From assembly GCF_009711205.1 (NCBI RefSeq), contig NZ_WMIG01000002.1, forward strand, positions 496,001 through 560,000: 64,000 nucleotides of DNA, written 5' to 3'. Below the pieces are notes generated by a model, which saw only the letters and a list, made by a program, of their open reading frames with translations, ran no database searches and had not been told where the DNA came from. Shown one piece after another: positions 52,437 to 60,700 of the stretch. Each line of letters begins with the position of its first letter. The first letter of the stretch is position 1. Made by a program: the position numbers and the translations under genes. This stretch comes from Paracoccus litorisediminis. GTDB taxonomy: Bacteria; Pseudomonadota; Alphaproteobacteria; Rhodobacterales; Rhodobacteraceae.

Positions 52437-53461
52437 TCCTGAAAGGGGCCGAGATTGCCCGCTACCTATCGCGGCCCGATCCGACGCGCCCGGCGCTGCT
52501 GATCTATGGTCAGGACGCGATGCGCGTCGCCCTGAAACGGGCCGAGGCGGTCAAGGCGCTGGTTGGCGATCACGCAGAAGAGGAAATGCGCCTGACGCGT
52601 CTGCCCGGCGCGGATCTGCGCAAGGATCCGGCGGCATTGCTGGATGCGGTCAAGGCGGTGGGCTTTTTCCCCGGCCCGCGCGTGGTGCTGGTCGATGACG
52701 CGCCCGATGCCTCGGCGCCCGCCATTGCGGCGGCGATCGCGGAATGGAGGACGGGCGATGCCGCGATCGTGGTCGCGGCGGGCGGGCTGTCCAAGGGCTC
52801 GGCCCTGCGCAAGCTGTTCGAGCCGCATCCTTCGGCGGTAACCGCCCCGATTTACGACGATCCCCCCGGAGAAGAAGAAATCACCCGCTGGCTGCGCGAG
52901 GCCGGCCTAGCGGACGTGCCCCGCGACGCGATGCGCGATCTGGTGGCGCTCAGCCGTGCGCTCGACCCCGGCGATTTCCGCCAGACGGTGCAGAAGATCG
53001 CTCTGTACAAGCTGGGTGACGACAGCCCGCTGAGCCCATCCGAGATCGCGCTTCTGGCCCCCGCCACCATCGAGGCCGAGGTTGACGACCTGATCGATTG
53101 CGTGGCCGAACGCCGCGCCAAGGAATTCGGCGCGCTGATGCGGCGGATCGAAGGGCAGGGGATTCTGCCGGTGACGCTGTGCATTGCCGCCCTGCGTCAT
53201 TTCCGGGCGCTGCATGCGGCATCGTCGGACCCCGGCGGACCTGCGGCGGGAATCGGGCGGCTGCGCCCCCCTGTCTTTGGCCCGCGCCGCGACCGGATGA
53301 TCCGGCAGGCACAGGACTGGGGCATGCGTGCGCTTGAGGATGCCATCCATCAACTGATCGACACCGATCTGACGCTGCGCTCAGCCTCGAAGGCGCCGGC
53401 CATGGCGGTGATGGAGCGGACCTTGCTGCGGCTGTGCATGATGCCTCGGGGCAGCCGGTGA
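52433..53461 (+). CDS. holA: DNA polymerase III delta subunit
   Basis: A 342-residue clamp-loader subunit that opens the beta clamp. Family features: LLIYGQDAMRVALKRAEAV near residue 24, FFPGPRVVLVDDAPD near 76, and a C-terminal helical domain (LCIAALRHFRALHAA, ALEDAIHQLIDTDLTLRSASKAP). The last stretch, TDLTLRSAS, is strongly conserved in HolA. It overlaps lptE and the flavoprotein gene by four bases each, so the run leuS-lptE-holA-flavoprotein looks like one operon. Confidence 0.95.
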   Translation: MILKGAEIARYLSRPDPTRPALLIYGQDAMRVALKRAEAVKALVGDHAEEEMRLTRLPGADLRKDPAALLDAVKAVGFFPGPRVVLVDDAPDASAPAIAAAIAEWRTGDAAIVVAAGGLSKGSALRKLFEPHPSAVTAPIYDDPPGEEEITRWLREAGLADVPRDAMRDLVALSRALDPGDFRQTVQKIALYKLGDDSPLSPSEIALLAPATIEAEVDDLIDCVAERRAKEFGALMRRIEGQGILPVTLCIAALRHFRALHAASSDPGGPAAGIGRLRPPVFGPRRDRMIRQAQDWGMRALEDAIHQLIDTDLTLRSASKAPAMAVMERTLLRLCMMPRGSR

Positions 53462-54666
53462 GCGGTCCTGAGGCGGTCGAGGCGCTGATCATCGGTGCCG
53501 GACCCGCAGGCCTGATGGCCGCCGAGGTGCTGGCCGGGCAGGGGATTGGGGTGGTCATCGCCGAGGCCATGCCCACACCGGCGCGGAAATTCCTGATGGC
53601 CGGGAAATCAGGGCTGAACCTGACCAAGGACGAAGATCTCGAATCCTTCGCTGCGCGGTTTTCTGGGGCTCTGCCCCAGACCCCGGGATATTTAAGCAAG
53701 AAAGAATTCGGGCCGACCGAGGTCATGGGCTGGGTCCGGGGGTTAGGGATTGAGCTGTTTACCGGCTCGACCGGGCGGGTGTTTCCGGTCGGAATGAAGG
53801 GATCGCCGCTGTTGCGGGCTTGGCTGGCGCGGTTGGCCGGGCTGGGCGTCGAGATGCGGACCCGCTGGCGTTGGACCGGGTTCGAGGGCGGGGATTGGCG
53901 CTTTGAAACCGCCGATGGCGTCAGGCTGCTGCGCCCGCAAGCGGTGGTGCTGGGTCTGGGTGGGGCAAGCTGGCCGCGGCTGGGATCTGACGCGGCATGG
54001 ATTCCGTGGCTGGCCGAACGCGGTGTGCAGATCGCGCCCTTCCGCCCGGCCAATATGGGGTTTCACGTGAAATGGTCGGCGGCAATGGACCGGCATTTCG
54101 GGCAGGCGGTCAAGGGCGTCGCTCTGACCGCCGGAGCGCTTGCCAGCCGGGGCGAATGGGTGGTGACCGCCAAGGGGATCGAGGGCGGCGGCGTCTATGA
54201 GGTTTGCGCCGCCATCCGAGACGGGGCGACGGCGCAGGTTGATCTGGCACCGGACCTGACGGTCGCGGAACTGGCCCGAAAATTTGCCCAAGCTCCTACG
54301 AAGCTGTCGGTCGGCAACCGGCTGCGGCGTGTGCTTGGCGATCCGCTGCGGGCAGCGCTGCTGATGGAGTGGGGGCGGCCACTGCCTTCTGATCCCGCGG
54401 CACTGGCCGGATTGGCCAAGACCCTGCCGCTGCGCCATGACGGTGCAATGGGGCTGGAGCGGGCGATATCCTCGGCCGGAGGAATCATGGCCGAGAGCCT
54501 GACCGACGAACTGGAATTGCGCGCTTTGCCGGGCGTCTTTGCCGCGGGTGAAATGCTGGACTGGGAAGCGCCCACCGGAGGCTATCTGCTGACCGGCTGT
54601 CTGGCCTCGGGACGGCTGGCCGGGCAGGGAGCGGCGACGCGGCTTGGGGGCTCCGTCAGGCATTGA
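53458..54666 (+). CDS. NAD(P)/FAD-dependent flavoprotein (BaiN/HI0933-like, PP_4765 type)
   Basis: A 402-residue flavoprotein. The FAD dinucleotide motif is LIIGAGPAGLMAAEVLAGQG near residue 9, followed by KFLMAGKSGLNLTK, GRVFPVGMKGSPLLRAWL, the central VLGLGGASWPRLGSD, and the C-terminal GEMLDWEAPTGGYLLTGCLASG. Reaction unknown. A genome repeat has become part of the coding sequence at about residues 70-82 (see 53665-53704), between NLTK..FSG and the conserved GLGIELFTG; the frame stays open. GTG 53458 gives the GTGA overlap with holA; GTG 53434 is an alternative. Confidence 0.85.
   Translation: MSGPEAVEALIIGAGPAGLMAAEVLAGQGIGVVIAEAMPTPARKFLMAGKSGLNLTKDEDLESFAARFSGALPQTPGYLSKKEFGPTEVMGWVRGLGIELFTGSTGRVFPVGMKGSPLLRAWLARLAGLGVEMRTRWRWTGFEGGDWRFETADGVRLLRPQAVVLGLGGASWPRLGSDAAWIPWLAERGVQIAPFRPANMGFHVKWSAAMDRHFGQAVKGVALTAGALASRGEWVVTAKGIEGGGVYEVCAAIRDGATAQVDLAPDLTVAELARKFAQAPTKLSVGNRLRRVLGDPLRAALLMEWGRPLPSDPAALAGLAKTLPLRHDGAMGLERAISSAGGIMAESLTDELELRALPGVFAAGEMLDWEAPTGGYLLTGCLASGRLAGQGAATRLGGSVRH
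53665..53704 (+). repeat. Rhodobacteraceae-type repeat inside the flavoprotein gene, copy C
   Basis: GGGGCTCTGCCCC palindrome followed by CCCCGGGATATTTAAGCAAGAAAG. It carries the same layout as copies A and B near 29.8-29.9 kb. Here it is read in frame and contributes the peptide ALPQTPGYLSKKE. Confidence 0.85.
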
Positions 54667-54718
54667 CCTTGCCCCCGGTCGGGCGCAGGAATTGCGTCTG
54701 CCATACAAGGAGCCGGCC

Positions 54719-55963
54719 ATGCCCAACGCCCCCCGCGCCTCGCTGTTCACGCCGGTCCTGATCGGCGGCTCGCTTATCCTGCTGATCAACTTCGCCCTGC
54801 GCGCGAGCTTCGGCGTCTTTCAGATCCCAATCGCGCAGGAATTCGGCTGGCCGCGGGCCGAGTTCAGTCTGGCCATCGCCATCCAGAACCTTGCCTGGGG
54901 CATCGGCCAGCCGATTTTTGGCGCGCTGGGGGAACGTTTCGGCGACCGCTGGTCGATCATCATCGGGGCGTTCCTGTATTCGGCGGGGCTGATCCTATCC
55001 TCGCAGGCAACCGACCCGGCGACCATGCAGATGCTTGAGGTGATGGTCGGCTTTGGCATTGCCGGAACCGGATTCGGGGTCATCCTTGCGGTCATCGGCC
55101 GCGCATCCAGCGATGAAAACCGCAGCCTGTCGCTGGGCATCGCCACCGCCGCAGGTTCCGCTGGTCAGGTCTTTGGCGCGCCCTTGGCCGAGGGGCTGCT
55201 GGCCTTTTACCCGTGGCAGACGGTCTTCGTGATCTTCGGCGTCACCGTGCTGGCCTGCCTGTTCTTTCTGCCCATGCTGGGCGACAGCAAGCCCGCCTCG
55301 CGTCATGAGCTTGAGGAAAGCATGGGAACCGTGTTGAAGCGCGCCTTCACCGACCCGTCCTATCTGATGATCTTTGCCGGGTTCTTTTCCTGCGGCTATC
55401 AGCTGGCCTTCATCACCGCGCATTTCCCGGCGATGATTACCGAGATGTGCAGCGCCATCGCGCCGGGCGGGACGCTGGCAAGCCTTGGCATTACCACCAC
55501 ATCGGCACTGGGCGCGGTGGCGATTTCGGTGATCGGGATGGCCAATATCGGCGGCGCGATCTTTGCGGGCTGGCTGGGCAGCCGCTACAGCCGCAAGTAC
55601 CTGCTGGCGGGCATCTATACCCTGCGCACCATCGCGGCAGCGGCCTTTATCCTGATGCCGATCACGCCCACCAGCGTCATCATCTTCTCGCTGGTGATGG
55701 GGGCGCTGTGGCTGGCGACGGTGCCGCTGACCTCGGGGCTGGTCGCCTATATCTACGGGCTGCGCTACATGGGAACGCTTTACGGTTTCGTCTTTCTCAG
55801 CCACCAGCTGGGCTCATTCCTTGGGGTCTGGCTGGGCGGGCGGATGTATGACGCCTATGGCGATTACACGCTGGTCTGGTGGGTCGGCGTCGGTGTCGGA
55901 GCGTTCAGCGCGCTGATCCACCTGCCCGTGCGAGAGGCTCCCGCCCGGCTTGCAACGGCCTGA
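54719..55963 (+). CDS. MFS transporter (oxalate:formate antiporter-like)
   Basis: A 414-residue transporter with 12 predicted membrane segments. Major-facilitator pattern between segments 2 and 3 (GALGERFGDRWS), and a central hydrophilic loop (LPMLGDSKPASRHELEESMGTVLKRAFTDPSYLMI). Resembles OFA-type monocarboxylate carriers. AAGGAG sits six bases before ATG 54719, and the longer upstream frame is ruled out. Cargo unknown. The second MFS gene follows within nine bases. Confidence 0.87.
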   Translation: MPNAPRASLFTPVLIGGSLILLINFALRASFGVFQIPIAQEFGWPRAEFSLAIAIQNLAWGIGQPIFGALGERFGDRWSIIIGAFLYSAGLILSSQATDPATMQMLEVMVGFGIAGTGFGVILAVIGRASSDENRSLSLGIATAAGSAGQVFGAPLAEGLLAFYPWQTVFVIFGVTVLACLFFLPMLGDSKPASRHELEESMGTVLKRAFTDPSYLMIFAGFFSCGYQLAFITAHFPAMITEMCSAIAPGGTLASLGITTTSALGAVAISVIGMANIGGAIFAGWLGSRYSRKYLLAGIYTLRTIAAAAFILMPITPTSVIIFSLVMGALWLATVPLTSGLVAYIYGLRYMGTLYGFVFLSHQLGSFLGVWLGGRMYDAYGDYTLVWWVGVGVGAFSALIHLPVREAPARLATA

Positions 55964-55971
55964 TTGACGCC

Positions 55972-57171
55972 ATGCGCTGGATCATGTCGCCGGGACTTTT
56001 GTCCCTTGTGCTGGGCTATACGCTCAGCCAGTTCTACCGCGCGTTTCTGGCCGTGCTGGCGCCGCGGCTGCAGGCCGAGCTGGGGGCGGGTCCCGAGGAT
56101 CTCGCACTGTCATCGGGGCTTTGGTACATCGCCTTCGCCGCGGTGCAGCTGCCGGTCGGCTGGGCGCTGGACCGTTTCGGCCCGCGCGAGACCGTGGCCG
56201 CGCTGCTGGGCTTTGGCGGGGCAGGTGGGGCGCTGGTCTTTGCCCTGGCAACGGCGCCCTGGCATATCCATGTCGCCATGGCGCTGCTGGGGATCGGCTG
56301 TGCGCCGGTGATGATGGGCAGCTTCTACATCTTTGCCCGCACCCTTCCCCCTGCCTCGATGAGCGCGGCGGGCGGGGCCGTTGTGGGCCTTGGGTCGCTG
56401 GGCAATATGCTGGGCGCGGCGCCGCTGGTCTGGACCGTCGGCCAGCTGGGCTGGCGCGAGACGCTGGTCGCGCTGGCCGTCGTCACGCTGGCCGTCGCAC
56501 TGACCGTCTTTGCCTGCGTGAAAAACCCTGCCCACCCCGAGGGCAAGCTGGCCCCCGCCCGACTGCGCGACCTGCTGGCGGTGCGCGAGCTGCGTCTGAT
56601 CCTGCCGCTTCTGGGCGTCACCTATGCGGCCTCGGCCTGTATCCGCGGGCTGTGGGCCGGACCCTATCTGGCGCAGGTCTTTGACGCCAGCGACCGGCTG
56701 ATCGGCTGGGTGACGCTGGGCATGGGCCTTGCCATGGTCACGGCGAACCTGGCCGTGGGCCGGATCGTGCGCATCTTTGGTTCGGACAAGCGGACCTCCA
56801 TCGCCAACACCCTGCTGCTGTGCCTGGTCCTAGGGACGCTGGCGCTGGCTCCGGGGGCAAGCCTGCCGCTTTCGGCAATGCTGCTGGTCATGGTCTGCAT
56901 CTCGGACAGTTCATATTCGCTGATCATGTCACATGGCCGCGTCTTCATCCCACAGCATCTGGTGGGGCGGGGCATCACCTTCCTCAACATGATCTCGATC
57001 TCGGGGGTGGGGGTCATGCAGTTCCTGTCGCGCCCGGTCTATCTGGCCGCATCCGGGGCGCATCCACCGGCAGCGGCATACGGTTACATTTTCCTGTTCT
57101 TCCTGATACCTCTGGCGATCGGATTGGTTTTCTATCTGTTCAGTCCCGAGGATCGCCATGCAGGATATTGA
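55972..57171 (+). CDS. MFS transporter
   Basis: A 399-residue transporter with 12 predicted membrane segments and the loop LPVGWALDRFGPRETVAALLG between segments 2 and 3. Only distantly similar to the MFS gene just upstream, so not a recent duplicate. The ATG at 55972 gives a start right at the first membrane segment. It overlaps the glycosyltransferase gene by 14 bases, suggesting co-expression. Cargo unknown. Confidence 0.85.
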   Translation: MRWIMSPGLLSLVLGYTLSQFYRAFLAVLAPRLQAELGAGPEDLALSSGLWYIAFAAVQLPVGWALDRFGPRETVAALLGFGGAGGALVFALATAPWHIHVAMALLGIGCAPVMMGSFYIFARTLPPASMSAAGGAVVGLGSLGNMLGAAPLVWTVGQLGWRETLVALAVVTLAVALTVFACVKNPAHPEGKLAPARLRDLLAVRELRLILPLLGVTYAASACIRGLWAGPYLAQVFDASDRLIGWVTLGMGLAMVTANLAVGRIVRIFGSDKRTSIANTLLLCLVLGTLALAPGASLPLSAMLLVMVCISDSSYSLIMSHGRVFIPQHLVGRGITFLNMISISGVGVMQFLSRPVYLAASGAHPPAAAYGYIFLFFLIPLAIGLVFYLFSPEDRHAGY

Positions 57172-58189
57172 CGTTGTCGCCCCCAATCTGAAACGCCGCC
57201 TGTCCGGCGTGACCGCGACCGTGGTCCGGCTGATCCCGGTTCAGTCCAGGATGATCGGTATCGTCACCACCGGGCCGGGCCTGCCGCTCGAGCTGCCGCA
57301 TATCCCGCTGACCCGCGCCGCCTCCCTGCCGCGCGACCGCTGGCGGGTCTGGCACGCGCGCCGCAATACGGAAATGGCGCTGGGGCTGATCCTGCGCCGC
57401 GTCCTGCGGCGGCGCTATCGGCTGCTGTTCACCTCGGCAGCGCAGCGCGCCCATACCGGCTTCACCCGCTGGCTGATCCGCCAGCAGGACGCGCTGATCG
57501 CGACCTCGCCGCAGGCCGCCAGCTATCTGGAGCGCCCGGCGACGGTGATCCTGCATGGCGTCGACCTGAGCGTCTTTCACCCCTCGCCCGACCGCGAGGC
57601 GTTGCGGGCGCAGCTGGGTTTCGCCCCGGGTGACATCGTCATCGGCTGCTTCGGCCGCATCCGCGCGCAAAAGGGCGTGGATCTGCTGGTTGAGGCAGCC
57701 TTGCGCCTGTTCCCGTCGCGCCCGCGCGCGAAGCTGATCTTCACCGGCCGCGTCACCGCCGATAACCAGAAGTTCACCGACGATCTGCTGGCCCGGATCA
57801 AGGCCGCAGGCCTGTCCGACCGTATCCGCTTTCTTGGCGAGGTTCCGTGGGAGCAGGTGGTCCAGAACTATCAGGCCATCGACCTGTTCGCCGCGCCCGC
57901 CCGCTGGGAGGGATTCGGCCTGACCCCGCTCGAAGCCATGGCCTGCGGCGTGCCCAGCGTCGGTGCCCGCGTCGGCGCCTTCGAGACCCTGATCCGCGAC
58001 GGCGAGACCGGCAGCCTTGTCCCCCGCGACGACGCCGATGCCCTGACCGAAGCCCTGGCGCATTGGCTGGACAACGACGCGGCGCGGCTGGCGGCAGGGC
58101 AGGCCGCCCGCGCCCATGTGCAAGCCAACCACGCCATCGAGGGCGAGGCCCGCGCCATTGTCGAGGTTTATCGAAAGCTGCTGGCGTGA
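57158..58189 (+). CDS. GT4 family glycosyltransferase
   Basis: A 343-residue GT-B fold enzyme. The C-terminal domain carries VIGCFGRIRAQKGVDLLVEAA, LIFTGRV, RIRFLGEVPWEQV and the GT4 EX7E motif ARWEGFGLTPLEAMACGVPSV. The N-terminal acceptor domain is short. It likely transfers a hexose to lipid A, LPS core or another surface glycan; retaining mechanism with nucleotide sugar. It overlaps both neighbours (14 bases with the MFS gene, four with the GT29-like gene). Confidence 0.88.
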   Translation: MQDIDVVAPNLKRRLSGVTATVVRLIPVQSRMIGIVTTGPGLPLELPHIPLTRAASLPRDRWRVWHARRNTEMALGLILRRVLRRRYRLLFTSAAQRAHTGFTRWLIRQQDALIATSPQAASYLERPATVILHGVDLSVFHPSPDREALRAQLGFAPGDIVIGCFGRIRAQKGVDLLVEAALRLFPSRPRAKLIFTGRVTADNQKFTDDLLARIKAAGLSDRIRFLGEVPWEQVVQNYQAIDLFAAPARWEGFGLTPLEAMACGVPSVGARVGAFETLIRDGETGSLVPRDDADALTEALAHWLDNDAARLAAGQAARAHVQANHAIEGEARAIVEVYRKLLA

Positions 58190-58803
58190 ACCGGCTGGGC
58201 TTTCTGGTGGCGCGGACCCTGCGGGACGAGGCCGCGTTGCAGCCGCTTTCCGTGCCCCAACCGGCGCTGCTGGCGGACCTGAGCGGCAAGCATGTCGCCC
58301 TGATCGGCAATGCCCGCGCGCTGGCCGAAAGCCACCACGGCGCGGCGATCGACGCCGCCGACCGGGTGGTGCGGATCAATCTTGCGCCAATGGCAAGCCC
58401 CACAAGCCATGGCACGCGCACCGACTGGCTGGCGCTGGCGGTGCGGCTAGGGACCGCAGACCGTGCCCGCATCGCGCCGGGCCGCATCCTGTGGATGTCG
58501 CACAAGCGCAAGCGGCTGGATTGGCGAACGGCGACCAGCCCTGGCTTCTATCTGCATCCGCTGGACGATTTCGCGGCGCTGAAGGCCCGGCTGGGTGCGC
58601 CGCCGACCACGGGCGCGATGATGATCGACCTGATCGCGCGGTCGGACATGACCTCGCTAAGCCTGTATGGCTTTGATTTCTTTGCCTCGCTGTCGCTTTC
58701 CGGCAATCGCACCGCTGGCAAAGTGCCACATGATTTCGTCAAAGAGGCGGATTTTGTGGCAAATCTGCTAAAAAATGACAAACGTATCCGTCATATTCGC
58801 TGA
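58186..58803 (+). CDS. Short GT29-like glycosyltransferase
   Basis: A 205-residue protein. It contains VALIGNARALAES near residue 38, DRVVRINLAPM near 58 (the VVRxN sialyl-motif style), GTRTDWLAL near 76, PTTGAMMIDLI near 140 and LYGFDFFAS near 159. Together these match the GT29-like fold. It is shorter than the paralogue at 38242-39024 and starts with GTG in a GTGA overlap with the GT4 gene. Probably finishes a surface sugar chain begun by that enzyme. Confidence 0.65.
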   Translation: MNRLGFLVARTLRDEAALQPLSVPQPALLADLSGKHVALIGNARALAESHHGAAIDAADRVVRINLAPMASPTSHGTRTDWLALAVRLGTADRARIAPGRILWMSHKRKRLDWRTATSPGFYLHPLDDFAALKARLGAPPTTGAMMIDLIARSDMTSLSLYGFDFFASLSLSGNRTAGKVPHDFVKEADFVANLLKNDKRIRHIR

Positions 58804-58879
58804 TTAGCCCACGGAAACCGCTTCCTTTTTTCCGCTGCGTGACCTATATCGCAGCGTCTTTACATGAGGAGACCCCCAG

Positions 58880-59902
58880 ATGGGCTACAAGGTCGTTGTC
58901 GCCGGCGCCACGGGGAACGTGGGCCGTGAAATGCTGAACATTCTCGCCGAGCGCGAGTTCCCTGCCGATGAGGTTGTTGCTCTGGCTTCGCGCCGGAGCA
59001 TTGGCACTGAGGTCAGCTTTGGCGACAAGACACTTAAATGCAAGGACATCGAGGGTTTCGATTTCACTGGCTACGACATCGCGCTGTTCGCGATCGGTTC
59101 GGAAGCCACCAAGACCTATGCGCCGATCGCCGCCTCGCAGGGCTGCGTGGTCATCGATAACTCGTCCCTCTACCGCTATGACCCGGCGATCCCGCTGGTC
59201 GTGCCGGAAGTGAACCCGGATGCGGTCGAGGAATACCGCAACAAGATGATCATCGCGAACCCCAACTGCTCGACCGCGCAGATGGTGGTGGCACTCAAGC
59301 CCCTGCATGACCGCGCCCGCATCAAGCGCGTCGTCGTCTCGACCTACCAGTCGGTTTCCGGCGCGGGCAAGGACGGCATGGACGAGCTGTGGAACCAGAC
59401 CAAGGGCATGTATGTCCCCGGTCAGGAAGTGGCCCCCAAGAAGTTCCAGAAACAGATCGCCTTCAACGTGATCCCGCAAATCGACGTCTTCCTGGACAGT
59501 GGCGACACCAAGGAAGAATGGAAGATGGCGGCCGAGACGAAAAAGATCATGGACCCGTCGATCAAGGTCACCGCGACCTGCGTGCGCGTCCCGGTCTTTG
59601 TCGGCCACTCGGAATCCGTGAACATCGAGTTCGAGGACTTCCTGGACGAGGATGAGGCCCGCGACATCCTGCGCGAGGCACCGGGCGTGCTGGTCATCGA
59701 CAAGCGCGAGCCGGGCGGCTACTCGACCCCGGTCGAATGCGTCGGCGATTTCGCCACCTTCGTGTCGCGCATCCGTCAGGACGTGACGGTTGAGAACGGC
59801 CTGAACCTGTGGTGCGTCTCGGACAACCTGCGCAAGGGCGCGGCCCTGAACGCCGTTCAGATCGCCGAACTGCTGGGCAATCGCTGCCTGAAAAAAGGCT
59901 GA
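58880..59902 (+). CDS. asd: Aspartate-semialdehyde dehydrogenase
   Basis: A 340-residue enzyme that reduces aspartyl phosphate to aspartate semialdehyde with NADPH, for lysine, diaminopimelate, threonine and methionine synthesis. NADP motif VVAGATGNVGREML at residues 6-19; catalytic Cys130 in ANPNCSTAQMV; substrate-binding KFQKQIAFNVIPQID; and late VRVPVFVGHSESVNIEF. GAGGAGA precedes ATG 58880. Single-gene unit with a strong terminator. Confidence 0.96.
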   Translation: MGYKVVVAGATGNVGREMLNILAEREFPADEVVALASRRSIGTEVSFGDKTLKCKDIEGFDFTGYDIALFAIGSEATKTYAPIAASQGCVVIDNSSLYRYDPAIPLVVPEVNPDAVEEYRNKMIIANPNCSTAQMVVALKPLHDRARIKRVVVSTYQSVSGAGKDGMDELWNQTKGMYVPGQEVAPKKFQKQIAFNVIPQIDVFLDSGDTKEEWKMAAETKKIMDPSIKVTATCVRVPVFVGHSESVNIEFEDFLDEDEARDILREAPGVLVIDKREPGGYSTPVECVGDFATFVSRIRQDVTVENGLNLWCVSDNLRKGAALNAVQIAELLGNRCLKKG

Positions 59903-59924
59903 GGCCTGCTTCGATCGATTTCAG

Positions 59925-59949
59925 GGGCGCCCGTCGGGGCGCCCTTTTT
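59925..59949 (+). terminator. Rho-independent terminator after asd
   Basis: Perfect 7-bp stem GGGCGCC / GGCGCCC (59925-59931, 59938-59944) followed by TTTTT. Lies 22 bases after the asd stop, before the convergent nucleosidase gene. Confidence 0.9.
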
Positions 59950-59973
59950 CGTTTCGAAACCCGTTTCGAAGTA

Positions 59974-60651
59974 TCAGTCGCGGCGGATCAGATCGTCCAG
60001 CCTGCCGCTTTCCAGCTCGATGGCCAGCAGATCGACGGCATCAGCCAGTTTTTCGTCGATCACATGCAGATATTGCGTCCAGTCCTTCAGCCGGGAAAGC
60101 TCCTCCGCACCATCGGAAATGCCGCGCAGGCCGATCAGTGGCAGGCCGAAACGCTGACACGCCCGCAGAATGGCGAATGTCTCCATATCGACCATCTCGG
60201 CGGCTATGCCGTCGTATCCCGCACCGCTGACAATGCTGCCGCCAGTCGCCAGGCTGGCCGAGGGCAGACCCGGCAAGGGGCAGGGCATTTCGATCCGCGC
60301 CGGCAGGTCCAGAAACGGTGTCACCCCCTTGGCAAAGCCAAGGGCCGAGGCATCCATGTCGCGATATTCGACTGCTGCGACCTGATAGACCTCTGCCTGC
60401 GCCAACAGGCGCGACCCGGCCGAGCCCAGCGACACGACAAGATCCGGCAACCCGCCCTTTGCCTTCAGCCCTGCCAGAGCCGCGGCCAGAACGACACCGG
60501 CCTCGACCGGTCCGACCCCGGTCATCAGGGGCGTGATCCGCTGCTGCAATTCCGGACCGTATTCAGCCTGCGCCGCCATCACGAACAGCACATTCCGGTC
60601 CCCGATCAGGTCGTATTTACCCAAGTCCTGCATTCCCGTCCCGTCGATCAT
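59974..60651 (-). CDS. 5'-methylthioadenosine/S-adenosylhomocysteine nucleosidase-like
   Basis: A 225-residue PNP/UDP-family phosphorylase-fold protein. It has LFVMAAQAEYGPEL (start of the fold), MTGVGPVEAG, VSLGSAGSRL, and the catalytic region DMETFAILRACQRFGLPLIGLRGISD with Glu in VDMET and Asp in RGISD, as in MtnN. It would split MTA and SAH to adenine and the thioribose. The ATG at 60633 has a better ribosome-binding region than the ATG at 60651 used here. Convergent with asd. Confidence 0.87.
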   Translation of the reverse strand: MIDGTGMQDLGKYDLIGDRNVLFVMAAQAEYGPELQQRITPLMTGVGPVEAGVVLAAALAGLKAKGGLPDLVVSLGSAGSRLLAQAEVYQVAAVEYRDMDASALGFAKGVTPFLDLPARIEMPCPLPGLPSASLATGGSIVSGAGYDGIAAEMVDMETFAILRACQRFGLPLIGLRGISDGAEELSRLKDWTQYLHVIDEKLADAVDLLAIELESGRLDDLIRRD

Positions 60652-60700
60652 TCGGCGTCAGGGAACTACAGCTGATCGCGACGGGCAAGCCCTGCGCGGC

